This document shows, piece by piece, positions 1 to 11,870 of a stretch of DNA of 54,892 nucleotides (position 1 is its first letter; each line of letters begins with the position of its first letter). Below the pieces are notes generated by a model. The model was not told where the DNA came from, made no database searches, and saw only the letters and a program-made list of their open reading frames with translations. The translations under genes and the position numbers were made by a program. This DNA is from Spirogloea muscicola (lineage: Eukaryota > Streptophyta > Zygnematophyceae > Spirogloeales > Spirogloeaceae), in the NCBI GenBank assembly GCA_009602725.1, contig WELB01000305.1, positions 23,014 to 77,905 of the forward strand, given 5' to 3'.

Positions 1-318
1 GCGTCGGCGGCGGCGGCGGGGGCCGAGGGGTTGGGGTTTTGCGGGGGGCGCGCCACGCCGCTCCGGGGGGCCCCGCCCCGGTTGCGCCGGACCGGGCCGG
101 TTGGGCAACCAATCGCGGCTCGCTCGACTGAAATACTGTGCCGGTCACAGTCCCCTAGTGACCCGCACCCTTGATTGACGCTATTTGGGACCAACCGGGA
201 CCGGGACCGGGAGCTCGGGTGCCCGGACCGGGCCGGTTCGGGGGCTGGCGTAGGGCCTCTGGAAGAGTCCCCCCTCCCTCCTCGCCACCTCCCTCCTCCC
301 GGCTCGCCACAAACCCCC

Positions 319-355
<37 letters not shown>

Positions 356-659
356 CATCGCCGCCGCCGCCGCCGCCGTCGCCGCGGCCTCCGCCGTACT
401 CGTCTCCGTCGCAGGTAACGCCGCCGCTCCAGCCGTCGTCGTCCCTCTCGCCGCGGCGGCTAACGACGACCGCACTATGCCGCCGCGGCAGCGCCGCGGC
501 GGGGCCATCGGCACGAGCCTCCGCCGCCTGCGGCATGCTCCGCCGCCGGCTGTTCAAGGCTCGCCGCATCGGCCGCCGCCGGGCGCGCTGCCGTCTCTGA
601 AGCCGGCTGACGTCGTTCCCTGTGGGCCGCCTCTGCATCTCCCCGCGCAGCACGCAAGC
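1..659 (+). promoter_or_regulatory. eIF4A promoter and 5' leader
   Basis: This GC-rich stretch lies upstream of the eIF4A start codon at 660. It has a GC box-like CCCCGCCCC at 71-79, a CCAAT box at 109-113, repeated CCGGGAC-type units around 195-235, and a long GCC trinucleotide run at about 319-381. No TATA box is evident. Several long open frames cross it, but they are alanine- or proline-rich products of the trinucleotide repeat and are not called as genes. The transcription start cannot be placed. The assignment as promoter and leader is inferred from position and composition. Confidence 0.5.
319..381 (+). repeat. GCC trinucleotide microsatellite
   Basis: Interrupted GCC/CCG repeat in the presumed 5' leader of eIF4A. 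It reads as poly-Ala or poly-Pro in the open frames that cross it. Comparable tracts precede the WD40, NIN-like and Sm-G genes. Confidence 0.9.
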
Positions 660-3598
660 ATGGCAGGGCTCGCGCCTGAGGCCGAGAAGTTCGACGCCAA
701 GCAGTATGACCAGAAGATGGAGCAGATGTGAGCCTCATCCTCCACTTCCCGTCTCCCGTCGTTCCTCGTCCCATGTTGCTTCCAGCACTGGTTTGCTCGT
801 CAAGGCACAGTGCCCGTGGTGCTTCGCCTCCAGCGATGCCCGGCAGCCATGCGCCCCATCAAGCTCCGCTCCATCCATGCCCGGCACGCGCTCTCCCGGC
901 TGCCAAGCCGAGGGATGCTGCGCTGCTGTGGCGCTCTTGTCCCGGCAGCAAGAGCGAGCGTGCATCGTCTGATGCCGTGCTCCTGTGCCCTGCTTCAAGC
1001 CCGCCTGTCCCGTGACAGGCCGCTGCACGGCCTGTCACAAGACACATATACTATGTCTGCTGTTGTGCGTAGCGTCATCCTATTGGCTTGGGTTTCCTGT
1101 TGTTGCTCGGCCTGACAACTGGGTGTGGCGGATCCGCCGGCAAACCCTGCAGGCGCTCTTCCTCGGCGCCTCTGTGCCGTCCTTCACCAAGCTCTGTGTT
1201 GACGCGCTCAGTGACCATCGTGCGGCGCTATTTTCCATGTGCAGCCTGGCCGGCGAGGGCGAGGACTTCATCTCCACGTGGGAGGAAGTGCACGAGTCGT
1301 TCGATGTCATGGGCCTCCACGAGAACCTTCTCCGCGGAATCTATGCTTATGGTGGGTCTGCACGCCTCGCGACATGCCCCTCACCACCAAGCTCGCCATC
1401 GTGTCTTTCTGGGATCAGCTCAAGGGGTTATGTTTTGGACACATAGCTGCCTACTAGAAATTATCATCGCTGTCTTTATTGTACTCACATGGGCCCCAAG
1501 GCTATATGCTTAAGCTTGTCTTGTCAGATGTCATCTATTGACGTCAGCTGTGCAGTGGCTTGATCATGGCAGCTGGCTCCCTGCATCTCATTAAAGCTGG
1601 GCTTGGGTATAAGCGGCAGGCTTGGTTGTTGACTGTCATCAGACCAATAGCAGGAGTCCATGAGTGCGTTGAGGGCTCAGTCTTAAGAGCATGCACTTGA
1701 TTCTGGTGGCAGGTTTTGAGAAGCCGTCGGCTATTCAGCAGCGCGGCATCGTGCCCTTCACGAAGGGCCTGGACGTGATCCAGCAGGCGCAGTCAGGCAC
1801 TGGCAAGACCGCCACTTTCTGCTCTGGCATTCTGCAGCAGCTCGACTACACCCTGCTCGACTGCCAGGCACTCGTGCTGGCTCCCACGCGCGAGCTTGCG
1901 CAGCAGATCGAGAAGGTCATGCGCGCGCTTGGTGATTATCTCCAAGTCAAGGTGCACGCATGTGTTGGAGGCACAAGCGTACGTGAGGACCAGCGCATAT
2001 TGCAGGTCCGAACCTTGCCAGGCTTTACAGTCAATCTCAGTCGGTGGGAGTATCAAGCATCATGTGCCTGTTAAGAATACATAAGGATGAGGATGAGCAT
2101 CGACACATGCTAGATACTCTCATCATGCAGAAGCATCTGCGTTATCATGGATGCAGATGTGCTCATTCTATGGGAATAGCCGCGACATTACACCAGCTTC
2201 ATGGGGTTATGGCTTCGTCCATGATGCCGCATAGCACAATAGCAGCTGATTTGGCATGTGTTGGCTGCAGTCTGGGGTCCATGTTGTGGTAGGAACACCA
2301 GGAAGAGTGTACGACATGCTGAGGCGGCATGCTCTGCGGCCAGACAACATCAAGGTCTTCGTCTTGGATGAGGCCGACGAGATGCTCTCTCGCGGATTCA
2401 AGGATCAGGTGAGTACCATTGCAATTTACATTGTTGCCGTTCAACTGTCGTAATCAGGAAGTCCGAATATACATCTACAAAACTGTAGTATGTTGGCTCA
2501 GGACCTGCGCTGACCACTATGAAGGAGGTAAAGATTTAGCATTTTGTCATTGCTCTGTGCAGATTTATGATATTTTCCAGCTCCTGCCACCCAAGCTGCA
2601 AGTGGGCGTGTTCTCTGCCACCATGCCGCCAGAGGCGCTCGAGATCACGCGCAAGTTCATGAACAAGCCTGTGAAGATCCTGGTGAAGCGCGATGAGCTG
2701 ACCCTTGAGGGTATCAAGCAGTTCTATGTGAACGTGGACCGCGAGGAGTGGAAGCTGGACACACTGTGCGACTTGTACGAGACACTCGCCATCACGCAGG
2801 TGAGTGCTCGTGTGAGCTGTAAGCAAAGTAGGGGCATCTGGAGAGTTTAGTGACATTGAAGTGTTAAGTTCTTACTTGCTAGATTGGTCGCAAAGAGTCC
2901 TTTATGGCAGGGACTGGTTGCAGCAGGAGTTGCTGCTGTTTCATTAAGTTGCAGTTAACGTACGTTTAAGTGATTTGTAAGTTTCGTGGTGTTTGTGGCT
3001 GCCAGTCTGTCATCTTCATCAACACAAGGAGGAAGGTCGATTGGCTCACCGACAAGATGCGATCGCGCGACCACACAGTCTCTGCCACCCATGGAGACAT
3101 GGACCAGAATACGCGCGACATTATCATGCGTGAATTCCGCTCTGGGTCCTCTCGTGTGTTGATCACCACAGACCTTCTTGCCAGAGGCATTGATGTCCAG
3201 CAGGTGCAGTGGGCTCACTTTACTGCTCATTGGTGCTGCATAATTGCAACCTTATATTTGACAAGGAGTTATCTGTTGACTTTTGAACAGCACGTCATAA
3301 GAATGACTGCCATCACTGTCACCTTACTGATGTTGCTGTGACAAATGCTGCTCTTAAGTAGCCGTGTCACTGATTGAGGAGGTAAATGTGGCAACAGGTT
3401 TCGCTTGTCATCAACTACGACCTGCCGACACAGCCCGAGAATTACTTGCACCGTATTGGTCGCTCTGGCCGTTTTGGACGGAAGGGCGTGGCTATCAACT
3501 TCGTGACGAAAGAGGACGAGCGCATGCTGCAGGACATCCAGCGTTTCTACAATACAATCATTGAGGAGCTTCCGTCAAACGTCGCAGACCTCCTCTAG
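660..3598 (+). CDS. eIF4A: Eukaryotic initiation factor 4A (DEAD-box RNA helicase)
   Basis: This is the ATP-dependent RNA helicase of the eIF4F complex, which unwinds mRNA 5' leaders for ribosome scanning in the cytosol. Exons are 660-727, 1245-1351, 1713-2005, 2271-2408, 2563-2799, 3006-3203 and 3398-3598; they join in phase with GT-AG introns to 413 aa, the usual length of plant eIF4A. Motifs in order: Q motif FEKPSAIQQ (about 60-68), Walker A AQSGTGKT (84-91), [13 protein letters not shown] (165-169), DEAD (189-192), SAT (220-222), ARGID, and HRIGRSGR (365-372). All catalytic motifs are intact. The ATG at 660 opens the typical MAGLAPE-like N-terminus. The gene is tail-to-tail with the rhamnogalacturonate lyase. 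The close relative eIF4AIII is less likely, because this N-terminus is the eIF4A type. Confidence 0.97.
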
Positions 3599-4766
3599 AG
3601 TGTCCGAAAGCAGAGGGATGTCAAGCACATGCCACCAGGAGGATACCAACATTCCACAGAAGTGGATGACATGCATCTTGACACTAGAAGTGGCATGGCT
3701 TGGTTGTCCCCTGTAAGGGTTTAGCCCAAATGCAGCCCAGATGCCTTAAGTTGGTCGAGGTCGTATGGATCAGATTTAACATCCAAGGGAAGGCATTGCC
3801 AGAGCTTGAGAGGTTCTTGGGAGGATCGTTGCTTGGTGAAATCAGCAAGCCTCTGCCAGCAAGCCTCTGCCTGCACTTGGCAAAAGCTTCTGGGGCAGAT
3901 CATAGCTTAGCTCGCTCTATGATTGACCACCAGATCCAGGGGCTAGAATGAAGACAATTTGAGCTTTCAAATTGTCTTCATTGCCATTTGCGGCAGGCGG
4001 ATAATGCTGTGATAAGCATGCACGCACTCAGCAGTTTGAATGGAAATGCTGGCTGCTAGTCAGCAGTTGAAGAGGACTTTGAAGCCCGTAGAGAACCCAG
4101 CTTCTTGCATTTGCTGCATCTGGGTGAGGGATCTCTTGATGGTTAGAGCAACTTTTAAGCATTATCACTGGCCATGCTAAGTCTTGCAATGGCCAAGGAC
4201 GGCTTGCTTGCGGTGATCAAAGCTGTGTTTTGTGGGTGATGTGCACCTGGAGCACTCGGTCCAGTCTGTGCAAGGTCCTGCTCAATACAATGAGTGGGGC
4301 TGCCGGGAGCGAAAGCTGCAGCAGAGCCTTGCACTCCTCCCAGCCCGCAAAAGAATGCGAGGCTCTAAGACTGCAGCCTCATTGTCCTTAAGAAGAAGGG
4401 ATTGGTCTCAGTTCTGGCAAGTCGACAAAGCAAGGGGCTCTAGCAGAGACTGCTTTGGATATGGGCTGCCTAAATGTTCTTGCCCTCCCCTGGGGAAAGG
4501 CTGTACTCTTGGATATAAGCTCAGGCCACACACGTGTGACCGCGTGTGGGGAAGAGATGATGAAACTCCTAGTGTACACATTCTGTGGGATCCTATTCGG
4601 AGGGTCCTGAAGTTGGCCTATGAGCAGCACATCAGGAGGAATAATTGCAATTGCCAAAAGGGACATCAAGGGTTCTGTGAGTGACTTGGTATGGGAAGAG
4701 CTGCAGGAGAGCCTCGCAAGGTCCCCCCTGGGACCAAATAATGGTATGTCTGGCTCGAGGACCCGG
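3599..4766. other. Convergent intergenic region between eIF4A and RG lyase
   Basis: This should hold the 3' UTRs of both flanking genes. No frame here looks like protein. The one notable structure is the perfect hairpin at 3947-3982, listed separately. A TGTAA at about 3711 could serve as an algal-type polyadenylation signal for eIF4A, but this is only suggestive. Confidence 0.6.
3947..3982. repeat. Perfect 16-bp hairpin with 4-nt loop
   Basis: The arm AATGAAGACAATTTGA at 3947-3962 is followed by the loop GCTT and its exact reverse complement at 3967-3982. The base 5' of the left arm and the base 3' of the right arm do not pair, so the stem ends abruptly. It lies about 350 bp past the eIF4A stop codon, in AT-rich DNA. 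Confidence 0.95.
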
Positions 4767-7700
4767 CTAAATCGGCCCCTCGAGGCGGAGGTAGTCGTAC
4801 ATGACGTAGATGAAGGGGCCGAAGACGCGCGTCTGCGTCAGTGTGATGGAGTTGGGGCCGGCCTTCAGCAAGCTGCCGGCGATTGTGAAGTCGAAGGACT
4901 CATAGTACCCATGAATGGTGGCCCTGGCCATGCCATTGTCACGGGCAATGGCCAGCTGGGTGGTGTCGAAGACTGGGCGGGAGACGCCGTTGACCTGCAC
5001 CACAATGCCTGCAGCGTGCGAGCCCGCAAAGGCCATGCGCATTGTGTATATGCCTGGAAGGAAAGCATCGGTTATCATAGCATCAGTTGAGAAAATATTA
5101 TTAGTTGCCTAACATAAGGACTGTTGTCATGTATATAAGTGGCTACTATCACGTGGATGGCAAGTGCCAGAGTTGTCCAGCAATCAAGGGCTTTAAGCAT
5201 GGACCTCTGTGCAGACTTACTGGTGGGTGAGGGGATTGCAGCGAGGGAGAAGTTGATGGTCCACGTCGTCGGGCTGTATGCATTGCTGCCCTTGGCCCGC
5301 ACAGTCTGGCAGTAGGGCCAGCTGGTGGCGTAGCTGTCCGTGTTGGCATTGAACGTGACGTCGTTGGGCCACGTCGCAGCGTACGCCAGCCAGGACCCAT
5401 AGTTCCTCCACCGGTTGTCGCCAGTGGCGCCGTATGGGTAGGGGCTCAGCGGGTTCATGGGTGGGACGAAGAACTCCTTGGCCGTGCGATCGGGGACGCC
5501 AATCTCCCACAGCGTCGGTCCTGCGCGAGGAGGCTGCTCGGCAGCACAGCCGGGTCACTGTCAGTCAATTTGGTAGACTGAGGAAGAAAGTCTAGGACAC
5601 ACTACGACCATCAACAGCTAATACTGAGGGCATGTCTAACTTGGGCTCAACATTGAGGGACATCCCCTGAAAGCCAAACACGCTGCGGGATCTCCCTACA
5701 TGATAGATTGATTCACTTCATCGAATGTGTGACCTTGCGTGAACATAGGATGAAGACACAGGTGTGCTGAACAGGGCTGCTAATCATCAGCTAGGACCTC
5801 CGTGCTCATTGTGGGAGGTTGACATACCGAGAAAACAAGACGCTGGAGCTTGAGCTCTGTGCCATAGCTGACGAAGATGATGCCATACATGTAATCGCCA
5901 TAGACACCAGGCACGTAGGCATACACGTTGTATGTGCCCGGCCGCACATTTGTCAGGGTGAATGTCCCGGTAATGTCGGGCTGCGTCCAGTACTGGTATC
6001 CATACACCTCCTGGGCCCATGATCCAGCTGCGCCAGGATTCGCGAGCGACACCCAGGCCTTGGAAAGATCCACCGCAGTCGTCAGATACGGGTCATCCAC
6101 GACCAGCTTGCCGCTGACAGTCCCCCGGAGACCTGCAGGCGGCAGCAGGAGCAGGACTTGAGCACATAGGCGCCATAACAGGTCAACGATGCGGTGTCTT
6201 CAAGCACATGCGTGGACAATAGAGCAGGATTGTGTAGAATAAGGAATTCCTCTCCATGTCAAGGCCTGCCTCCAGCAGATAAGAGGTTTTGATGAGGATT
6301 ACAAGTAATCATACATCACTCATGCTCAAGGGCACTCACCAGCAATCGGATAAGCCGCGGAAGCAGCCCAGCGATAGGGCCAGGACCAGAACTCGTACAC
6401 AGCCTGTAGCTTGGCGGCGCCCCAGAGGTCGTTGGGGCCTGAGCCGCCCTGAAGGGTCGGCCCAGCCTGGTTGACGTGCACAAAGAAGGGGCCAAACACC
6501 TTAGCCCATGGCGTGCCAGTCGGGAGGTAGATGCCAGGCGTGCCCACGTGCTGCGAGTGGAGGTAGAAGAGCAAGAAGGGGCCCGTCTGCACATTGATGA
6601 GGAAGATAGCCCCCAATGAGCTCCCTCAGCTCAGGAATGGCCTGCAGTGCAGGAAGTGCTTGTGCAGTGCCAAGCACACTGATTGAGCACCTGCATAAGG
6701 GTGATGATATATGCTCTATCGAAGACTTTCGTATGTCATGTGCAGGATATACATCTGGCATACTGCTAGGCAGCACATGCACCATCATTTGGTCTAGCCA
6801 CTGGAATGAGCAGAGGTGATCTTGATTGATGAAGGTAATCAGGATCAAGTGACACATGTGTCAAGACTGATGCAGGCGTACACAATTTACCTGCACAGTG
6901 AGGTCCTGCTTCAGTGGGCCGCCTCCCATGTATTCATACTTCTCGGGGTTGATGGACCATAATCCCACGGGGACAGTGTCGTTTGTCACCCACCCATATA
7001 CTAGCTGATCCTTAATATCCGCGAGATAGTGATACTTGTCCTCCTGCTCATTCTGCAGGACAGCCATGATGCATTGAGGTGATCAGCTCAGTGATCAGAA
7101 GCACCAGATCTGGACAGAAGCACAGGGGCTTGGCTTACCCCTGCCGCATGATCGTTGGTGAAAGGCCTGTGAGGGTTGCTTCTTCTCGTGCAACTAGCTT
7201 GCATGCAAGTCAAGCACGGCGGTACCCAAAGCACGTCCAGGTATGCAATACAGACAGATGCCAACGGTATCCAATTTCATGTCAGTGCAAAGAGCCTTGT
7301 TACTTACTGTGAGAGCAGGATTCTGGGGCTTGAGGAGCTTCCGATCCTCCGGCACCATGGTAGCCTGGCTGTTCTTGTCCAGGCGGTCGGCGAGCGCCGG
7401 CATTACACGGCCCCGGTCGTCAGCCAGCTGAGCCCACGTGAAGCTTTGGGCACGCAGCTTCATCACGGCTCGGAACTCGGAGATGCTGACTTGGGCATAT
7501 GACGCGAGGTGCTCAAGTGTCGCATAGCTGTGGTATCCGGGGCTGCCTGCAGCCATGCTGTATCGGATGTCCACATTCAGTGGTGCCTGCGAGCTAGTCG
7601 ACTTGGAACTCGGGCTCCGCGTGAAGGACACGATCACACGCTCGGGGCTGTTGTCAATCACCTGCAAGTCCACGCCGTCCATGTGCACAGCCCCTCTCAG

Positions 7701-8917
7701 AACAAAGTTGATGTCCACGATTCGGTCGCTTTACTGCCCGCCTCTAAGCAGTTCTATGGGACATCCTTGACTATAATTCTTGTATACTCTCAGTATCATT
7801 GTGCTTGCTTGGACTGCCTGGACTCCTGAACTGAGCAAATCTGGTCAGATCTGACAGATAGACATGTCTCAACTGCGGTTACTTCCTAACAGACTGTTGG
7901 ACAAATCCACATTCAACTTGCAGCATACCGTTCTACCAAATGTTGTCATGCCAACGAGAATGCATGGAGTCTGGCCCTTACTGGCACATCAGTGGAGCGC
8001 GGACGCCGCAGCCTCACCTGATACTTTGTCATGCTCATGCTGTCATACGTGTCGTCCACCTGGCCGGGCTTCTTCCAATGCATGTCGTAGTAGGCGCGAT
8101 CTGTCTCGGCGCCGCCGACGTAATTCTGGTTGTCCGCTGTGCTGGCCGCCGGATCGTCGCCCAATGCTGCTTTGGCCACCAGTACTGCCGCTGCTTGGGC
8201 CATTGGATTGTCGGTTGGGGGCTCTGCAACAGTTGAACATGCATGCAGGGTGACATCAGGGCGGCATCATAGAATATGGCAATTTCGACCGCGGTGGCTC
8301 AAGACGGTGATGGTGGCGGTGGCTCAAGACGTGTTGAGCCACCGCTGGGTCCACCACCGGCAGCTCTTCAACTCATAAGATCGCCAGCCGCTAGACACAC
8401 GCCCGCCAGACACACGGTCCAAGACCATCACCCATGGACGACCAAGACACGGACACCCCCATGCGAGTCAATTGTGTGCTCCTCCCATCCAGCTTGTCCT
8501 CCCTCACTCCTTGATCCAGCCCCGTCATCATTCACTCTCTGCTCTGCTGCGACAGACGGTCCCCTCGAACCTCATCCATCGCCACGCAGCAAGGCCGGCA
8601 AGATTTGCCCTCTGCGATCTGTAGTTAGTTGACCAGGAACTCGGCCGCTTGTCGATCAGGAGGTCTGTCCGGCGGAGGCTGTGGCGGCAGCGGCAGCGGC
8701 GGCATGGCTCACCATTGAGGAGGTTGGAGTAGGGGCCGTAGGCGATGCGGACGAGCTGCCCCTGCGGCCGGCGCAGCGTGATGTTCAGGATGCCGTTGCC
8801 GATCGTCACCAAGCCCGGGACGGACTCGTCCAGCGTCACGGGCGCCATGGCGGAGACAGTCGGCGCGTACGCGGTCAGCGCCAGCGCCAGGACCACCGAA
8901 AGCAGCGCCGACGCCAT
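4767..8917 (-). CDS. Secreted rhamnogalacturonate lyase (polysaccharide lyase family 4)
   Basis: This enzyme cleaves the rhamnogalacturonan I backbone of pectin by beta-elimination, normally in the wall or outside the cell. Exons in transcript order are 8917-8713, 8223-8018, 7661-7308, 7052-6891, 6586-6340, 6132-5828, 5536-5221 and 5053-4767, joining in phase to 693 aa. Residues 1-22 form a signal peptide ending near TVSA. Family signatures in order: RVIVSFTRS, DDRGRVMP, YGWVTNDTVPVGLWSI, GGPLKQDLT, KVFGPFFVHVN, the fibronectin-III-like domain (RGTVSGKLVVDD to RPGTYNVYAYVPG), and the C-terminal carbohydrate-binding-like domain beginning PTLWEIGVPDRT and ending near SITLTQTRVFG. The exon 3 acceptor was placed at 7661 because it gives the family-like join TKYQ-VIDNSPERV; a longer exon meets a phase conflict. 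The exon 7 acceptor is a tandem GAG-CAG, so one residue is optional. Catalytic residues were not assigned. Confidence 0.93.
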
Positions 8918-9560
8918 GGCTCCGCGGCTGCCCTCCAGGAGACCGCAATTGGGCAGCCGAGCGCTGGATCCGGCACTGAGGGTCACAGCGCCCACGTCGC
9001 GCATCTGGCGACGAATTGCAATGTGGGGCCTCGCCGACTTGGTGGGCTGTCAGAAGCGGTACGGCGATCACGCCGTAAGGCAGAGCCCGGGCAAAGCCGA
9101 GAGGACAGAGGCGGGGAGGCCGCCGGAGGCTCCGTCGTTGCCAGAGCGAGGCGTGAGGCGCCCACGTCCCAACTAGAGAAACCCAGGACTGAAACGACGC
9201 TGGCAGGCCTCTCGAGGCACCGCCAGTAGGCCGCAGAGCGCAGTCCCGGGCTGCGCAGCCAAGGCCGGCGGATGAAGGAGGGAGGGCCGAGCCCAGCAAT
9301 CTGGGTACTGGCCTGGCCTGGGCTGGGCCGGGCTTGGGCTGGTCTGTGCCGGAGGGAGGTTGGGGGGGGGGGGCTTGGCTTGTGGGCGAGGTGGAGGGTG
9401 GCGGCAAGCCTGCTCCGGCGCGCCCAGGCGGGCCCCCACTGCGCGCGCGCTCACCTTCGCGCCACCTTCCCGGGCGCACGGCTGGCCGCCATGGCTGCCT
9501 GCCCCTCCGCCGATGCTCCCCCAAAGCCGGGGACCTGCCGTTGGGGGAGGTTTGGGCCCA
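8918..9560 (-). promoter_or_regulatory. 5' flank of the RG lyase gene
   Basis: GC-rich DNA directly upstream of the lyase start codon on the minus strand. It contains short G-runs near 9361-9370 and no TATA box that I recognise. Long open frames on both strands have proline/arginine composition and no family signature, so I treat this as promoter and leader. Confidence 0.4.
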
Positions 9561-10256
9561 AAAAACTCCAAAAAGGTTTATTTCAATTTCCCGCACCCGG
9601 CGCTGTGACTACGGGACGGCTTATCTCGCGTCATTTAATTCCCCGACCCCCCAGCGCGGCGACTACAGGACCGCTTGGCCCGAGGGCGCAGTGTTAATTA
9701 TCGTTAATGGTAATTTTTGGGTGCCTGCCCGGGCGGAAGAATTTCCCGGGGCCGGCGCCCCGCGCGGGCGGGCATCTGGGGGCGGACCCCGGGGGGCGGG
9801 GCCGTTGACCGGCCGCCGTCTTTATCGGACGGCTTCCTTCAGTCCGATCGGCACATCGGACGGTGGAGCGGTGGGGCGCGGGGCGAGCCAAGCCGCGGGC
9901 TTTCCTTGGCCCCCCCGGTCAACGGGGCCGGCGGGGCGCCCCCCCCCAGCACCCTGGCCCTCTGTTCTGAGCACCTGGCCACCGCTGGTGGTGGCTGAAG
10001 ATCTGGGGCATCCTCCTGGGTGCCGCCCCGCTCCCAGGTGCCACCCTGCTGGGCGCCCAACGGGACAAGCCCTGGGCGCCGGCCCTCCTGCTCACCGACC
10101 AGCACCCCTTCTCCGCCGCGCTTCCTTGCCGCCTATCGGCCGCTTCCCTGCGGCAAAGTGCCGCTTCTCCTGCTCCGAGTTACTCTGATCTGCTGTTGCT
10201 CACACGTGGATACTGAGCAGCCATCTGCATCTCCCTCTGCACCATCTTGCACTTTG

Positions 10257-10352
10257 TAGTGTAGTCCTTTTTCAGCACCTCTTTCTTTGGCTTTGAACAT
10301 TGTCCATTCTTTTTGGGTTGGCTTTGCCAGCCCCTCTTCTCAATGGGCGAGC
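10257..10352 (+). repeat. Dispersed repeat, copy 1 of a near-identical pair
   Basis: This stretch of about 95 bp includes CTTTCTTTGGCTTTG, CATTGTCCATTCTTTTTGG and GGCTTTGCCAGCCCCTCTTC. The same order with few changes is found at 53434-53528, 43 kb away in the same orientation. Diverged fragments occur at 22237-22300, 22385-22440 and 22662-22700. It overlaps the reverse complement of the GCCAGCCC repeat module. Confidence 0.8.
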
Positions 10353-11264
10353 ACCTTCTTCTTGTCTCCCCCCGGCCCCGCCTCTCCCTCCCTCCGCCCT
10401 GGTCCCGCTTCGTCTCTCTCCCTCCCCAGTCACCAGCCCCTCCCCACTCTCGGCCTCCTCCCGCCCTTCACTTCTAGCTTCTCACACCCCTCGGCCCCTT
10501 TGAAAGAAGAAAGTGCTCCCTCACAGAAGGTAGGGGCTGGGAAAGAAGACGTGGCTCTCACAGTGGGAGCAAGGGTGCCCTAGGGTGATAAGCCAGCCCG
10601 GACAGATTGAAGGCTGGGAAAGGCCAGCCCGAAAAGAATGTACAAGGTCCAAAGAGCCGATGTGCTTACTTGCCATCTCGGGCTGGCTGTTCACAGCCCC
10701 CGCCCCCTTGATTGAGCTCATTGCTGTTTCTTTGGGCCTCAGGGAAGCTCTTACCGCAGCCAACCCCCCAAAGCAACGAAGAAGAAAGTGCTCGCCCATT
10801 GAGAATACGAAGAGCTTCGCCTCGCTGTGGACGAGCTTCCGCCGTTACCCCTCCCTCCCCCGTGCCTCACCCACCACGGCCCTGCAATCCGGCCCAACCG
10901 GCAGCTCTGGCCGCCCCCCCCACCCCCCCCCTCCCACCGCCCTACTCACACGATGCTCATATCCGCTCGGCCTCGGCCCAGCGGCCGGCGCACCGGCCAC
11001 ACCCCACCAGTCTGCATCCTCCTCTCCAGCCGTGCTCCCGCCCTGCTTTCAAAGCCCCTCCACCTGGAGCTTCCCGTTACGTACAGCCCAATCTCGCACT
11101 TCCTTTGCCTCGTGCCTGAACAGTGTACTGGCTCGGGTTGGCCGCCCGTCCACTTCATGCGCCTTCTCTCGCGCCCCGCCGCTTGCAAGGCTCGTGCACT
11201 GCAGTTGCCCAGCCCTGGAGCCCCTAAGGAGGTAGGTGCCTGCGAGTAAGTAAGAAGATCTTCC

Positions 11265-11350
11265 AGGGGGCGAGTGGCTGTGAAAGGACAGCCCAAACGG
11301 ATCGGTCTGGGGGCGAGCGGCTGTGGAAAGGACAGCCCAAACGGATCGGG
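11265..11350 (+). repeat. Imperfect tandem duplication of about 43 bp
   Basis: Two adjacent copies of a unit reading GGGGGCGAG(T/C)GGCTGTG, then GAAAGGACAGCCCAAACGGA and TCGG. The second copy has one inserted G and a T-to-C change. The unit overlaps the GCGAGGGCTGTGAAAAGCC module of the dispersed repeats. Confidence 0.8.
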
Positions 11351-11870
11351 CCGAGGTCTGATGGGGCCGGATGCCCCCCAAGCTACGTAGCCGCCTGCCC
11401 ACTTTGATGGCGGCCCCAAACGACACCAGCAGACATTGGGGATGAGCAGTTGAATGATGTAAAGGCAAAGGCGAGGCCGGGATCCTGGGGCTGCGAGTGC
11501 CTCAGATGAGGCCTCAGCCTCCGCACTTGACCCCAGCCGACTAGCTCTGCAGGCGAGCTTGGCAAATATGTCTACCTACAGCTCAGCTAGCGACATGAAA
11601 GAGCACAGCCGTCACATGACCATCATAGACCTTTGGATTCAGTGGTCAGGCCAACTTGACGTACTCTATGCCTGGGCAACTTCTCCAAGCATGGCCAGGC
11701 AGCAGTATGCGCCACCCTCCTCTCACAAACAAGTGAGCGCCTTCGCTGAACCCCTGGGCTATGCTGGTCCGATCGCAGCTCAGCTCTGACCACTCCCTGC
11801 TCTGAGGTCCTCAAGTGGCACGCCAAGGCCAGTGCTCCGGCCAAAGTAAACGAGAGAACAGGCCTGTCCT

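Larger units (their letters stand above)
9561..11870. other. Intergenic region with dispersed repeat fragments
   Basis: I see no gene here. 9561-9870 mixes AT-rich blocks (for example TTAATTATCGTTAATGG near 9693) with GC-rich DNA. 10257-10352 is nearly the same as 53434-53528 in the same orientation. 10595-10660 carries the GCCAGCCCGAAAAGAA-type repeat module. 11119-11175 resembles the module also found near 29.4, 50.6, 52.2, 53.6 and 54.65 kb. The downstream (3') part expected for the BRWD-like gene would lie here on the minus strand, but no bromodomain or GDEVVY-like motif is readable. Confidence 0.6.

Noticed and set aside
171-731. 186-codon frame overlapping the eIF4A start
   Set aside because: Driven by the GCC microsatellite; its end is simply eIF4A exon 1 read into the intron.
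7661-7718. Longer version of RG lyase exon 3 starting upstream (VDINFVLRGAVHMDGVD)
   Set aside because: No acceptor in the needed phase without an in-frame stop; the acceptor at 7661 gives a family-like junction.
8709-10188. Frames of 284 and 295 codons upstream of the RG lyase
   Set aside because: They overlap the lyase signal-peptide exon in other frames or run through GC-rich promoter DNA; composition is Pro/Gly/Arg-rich with no domain.
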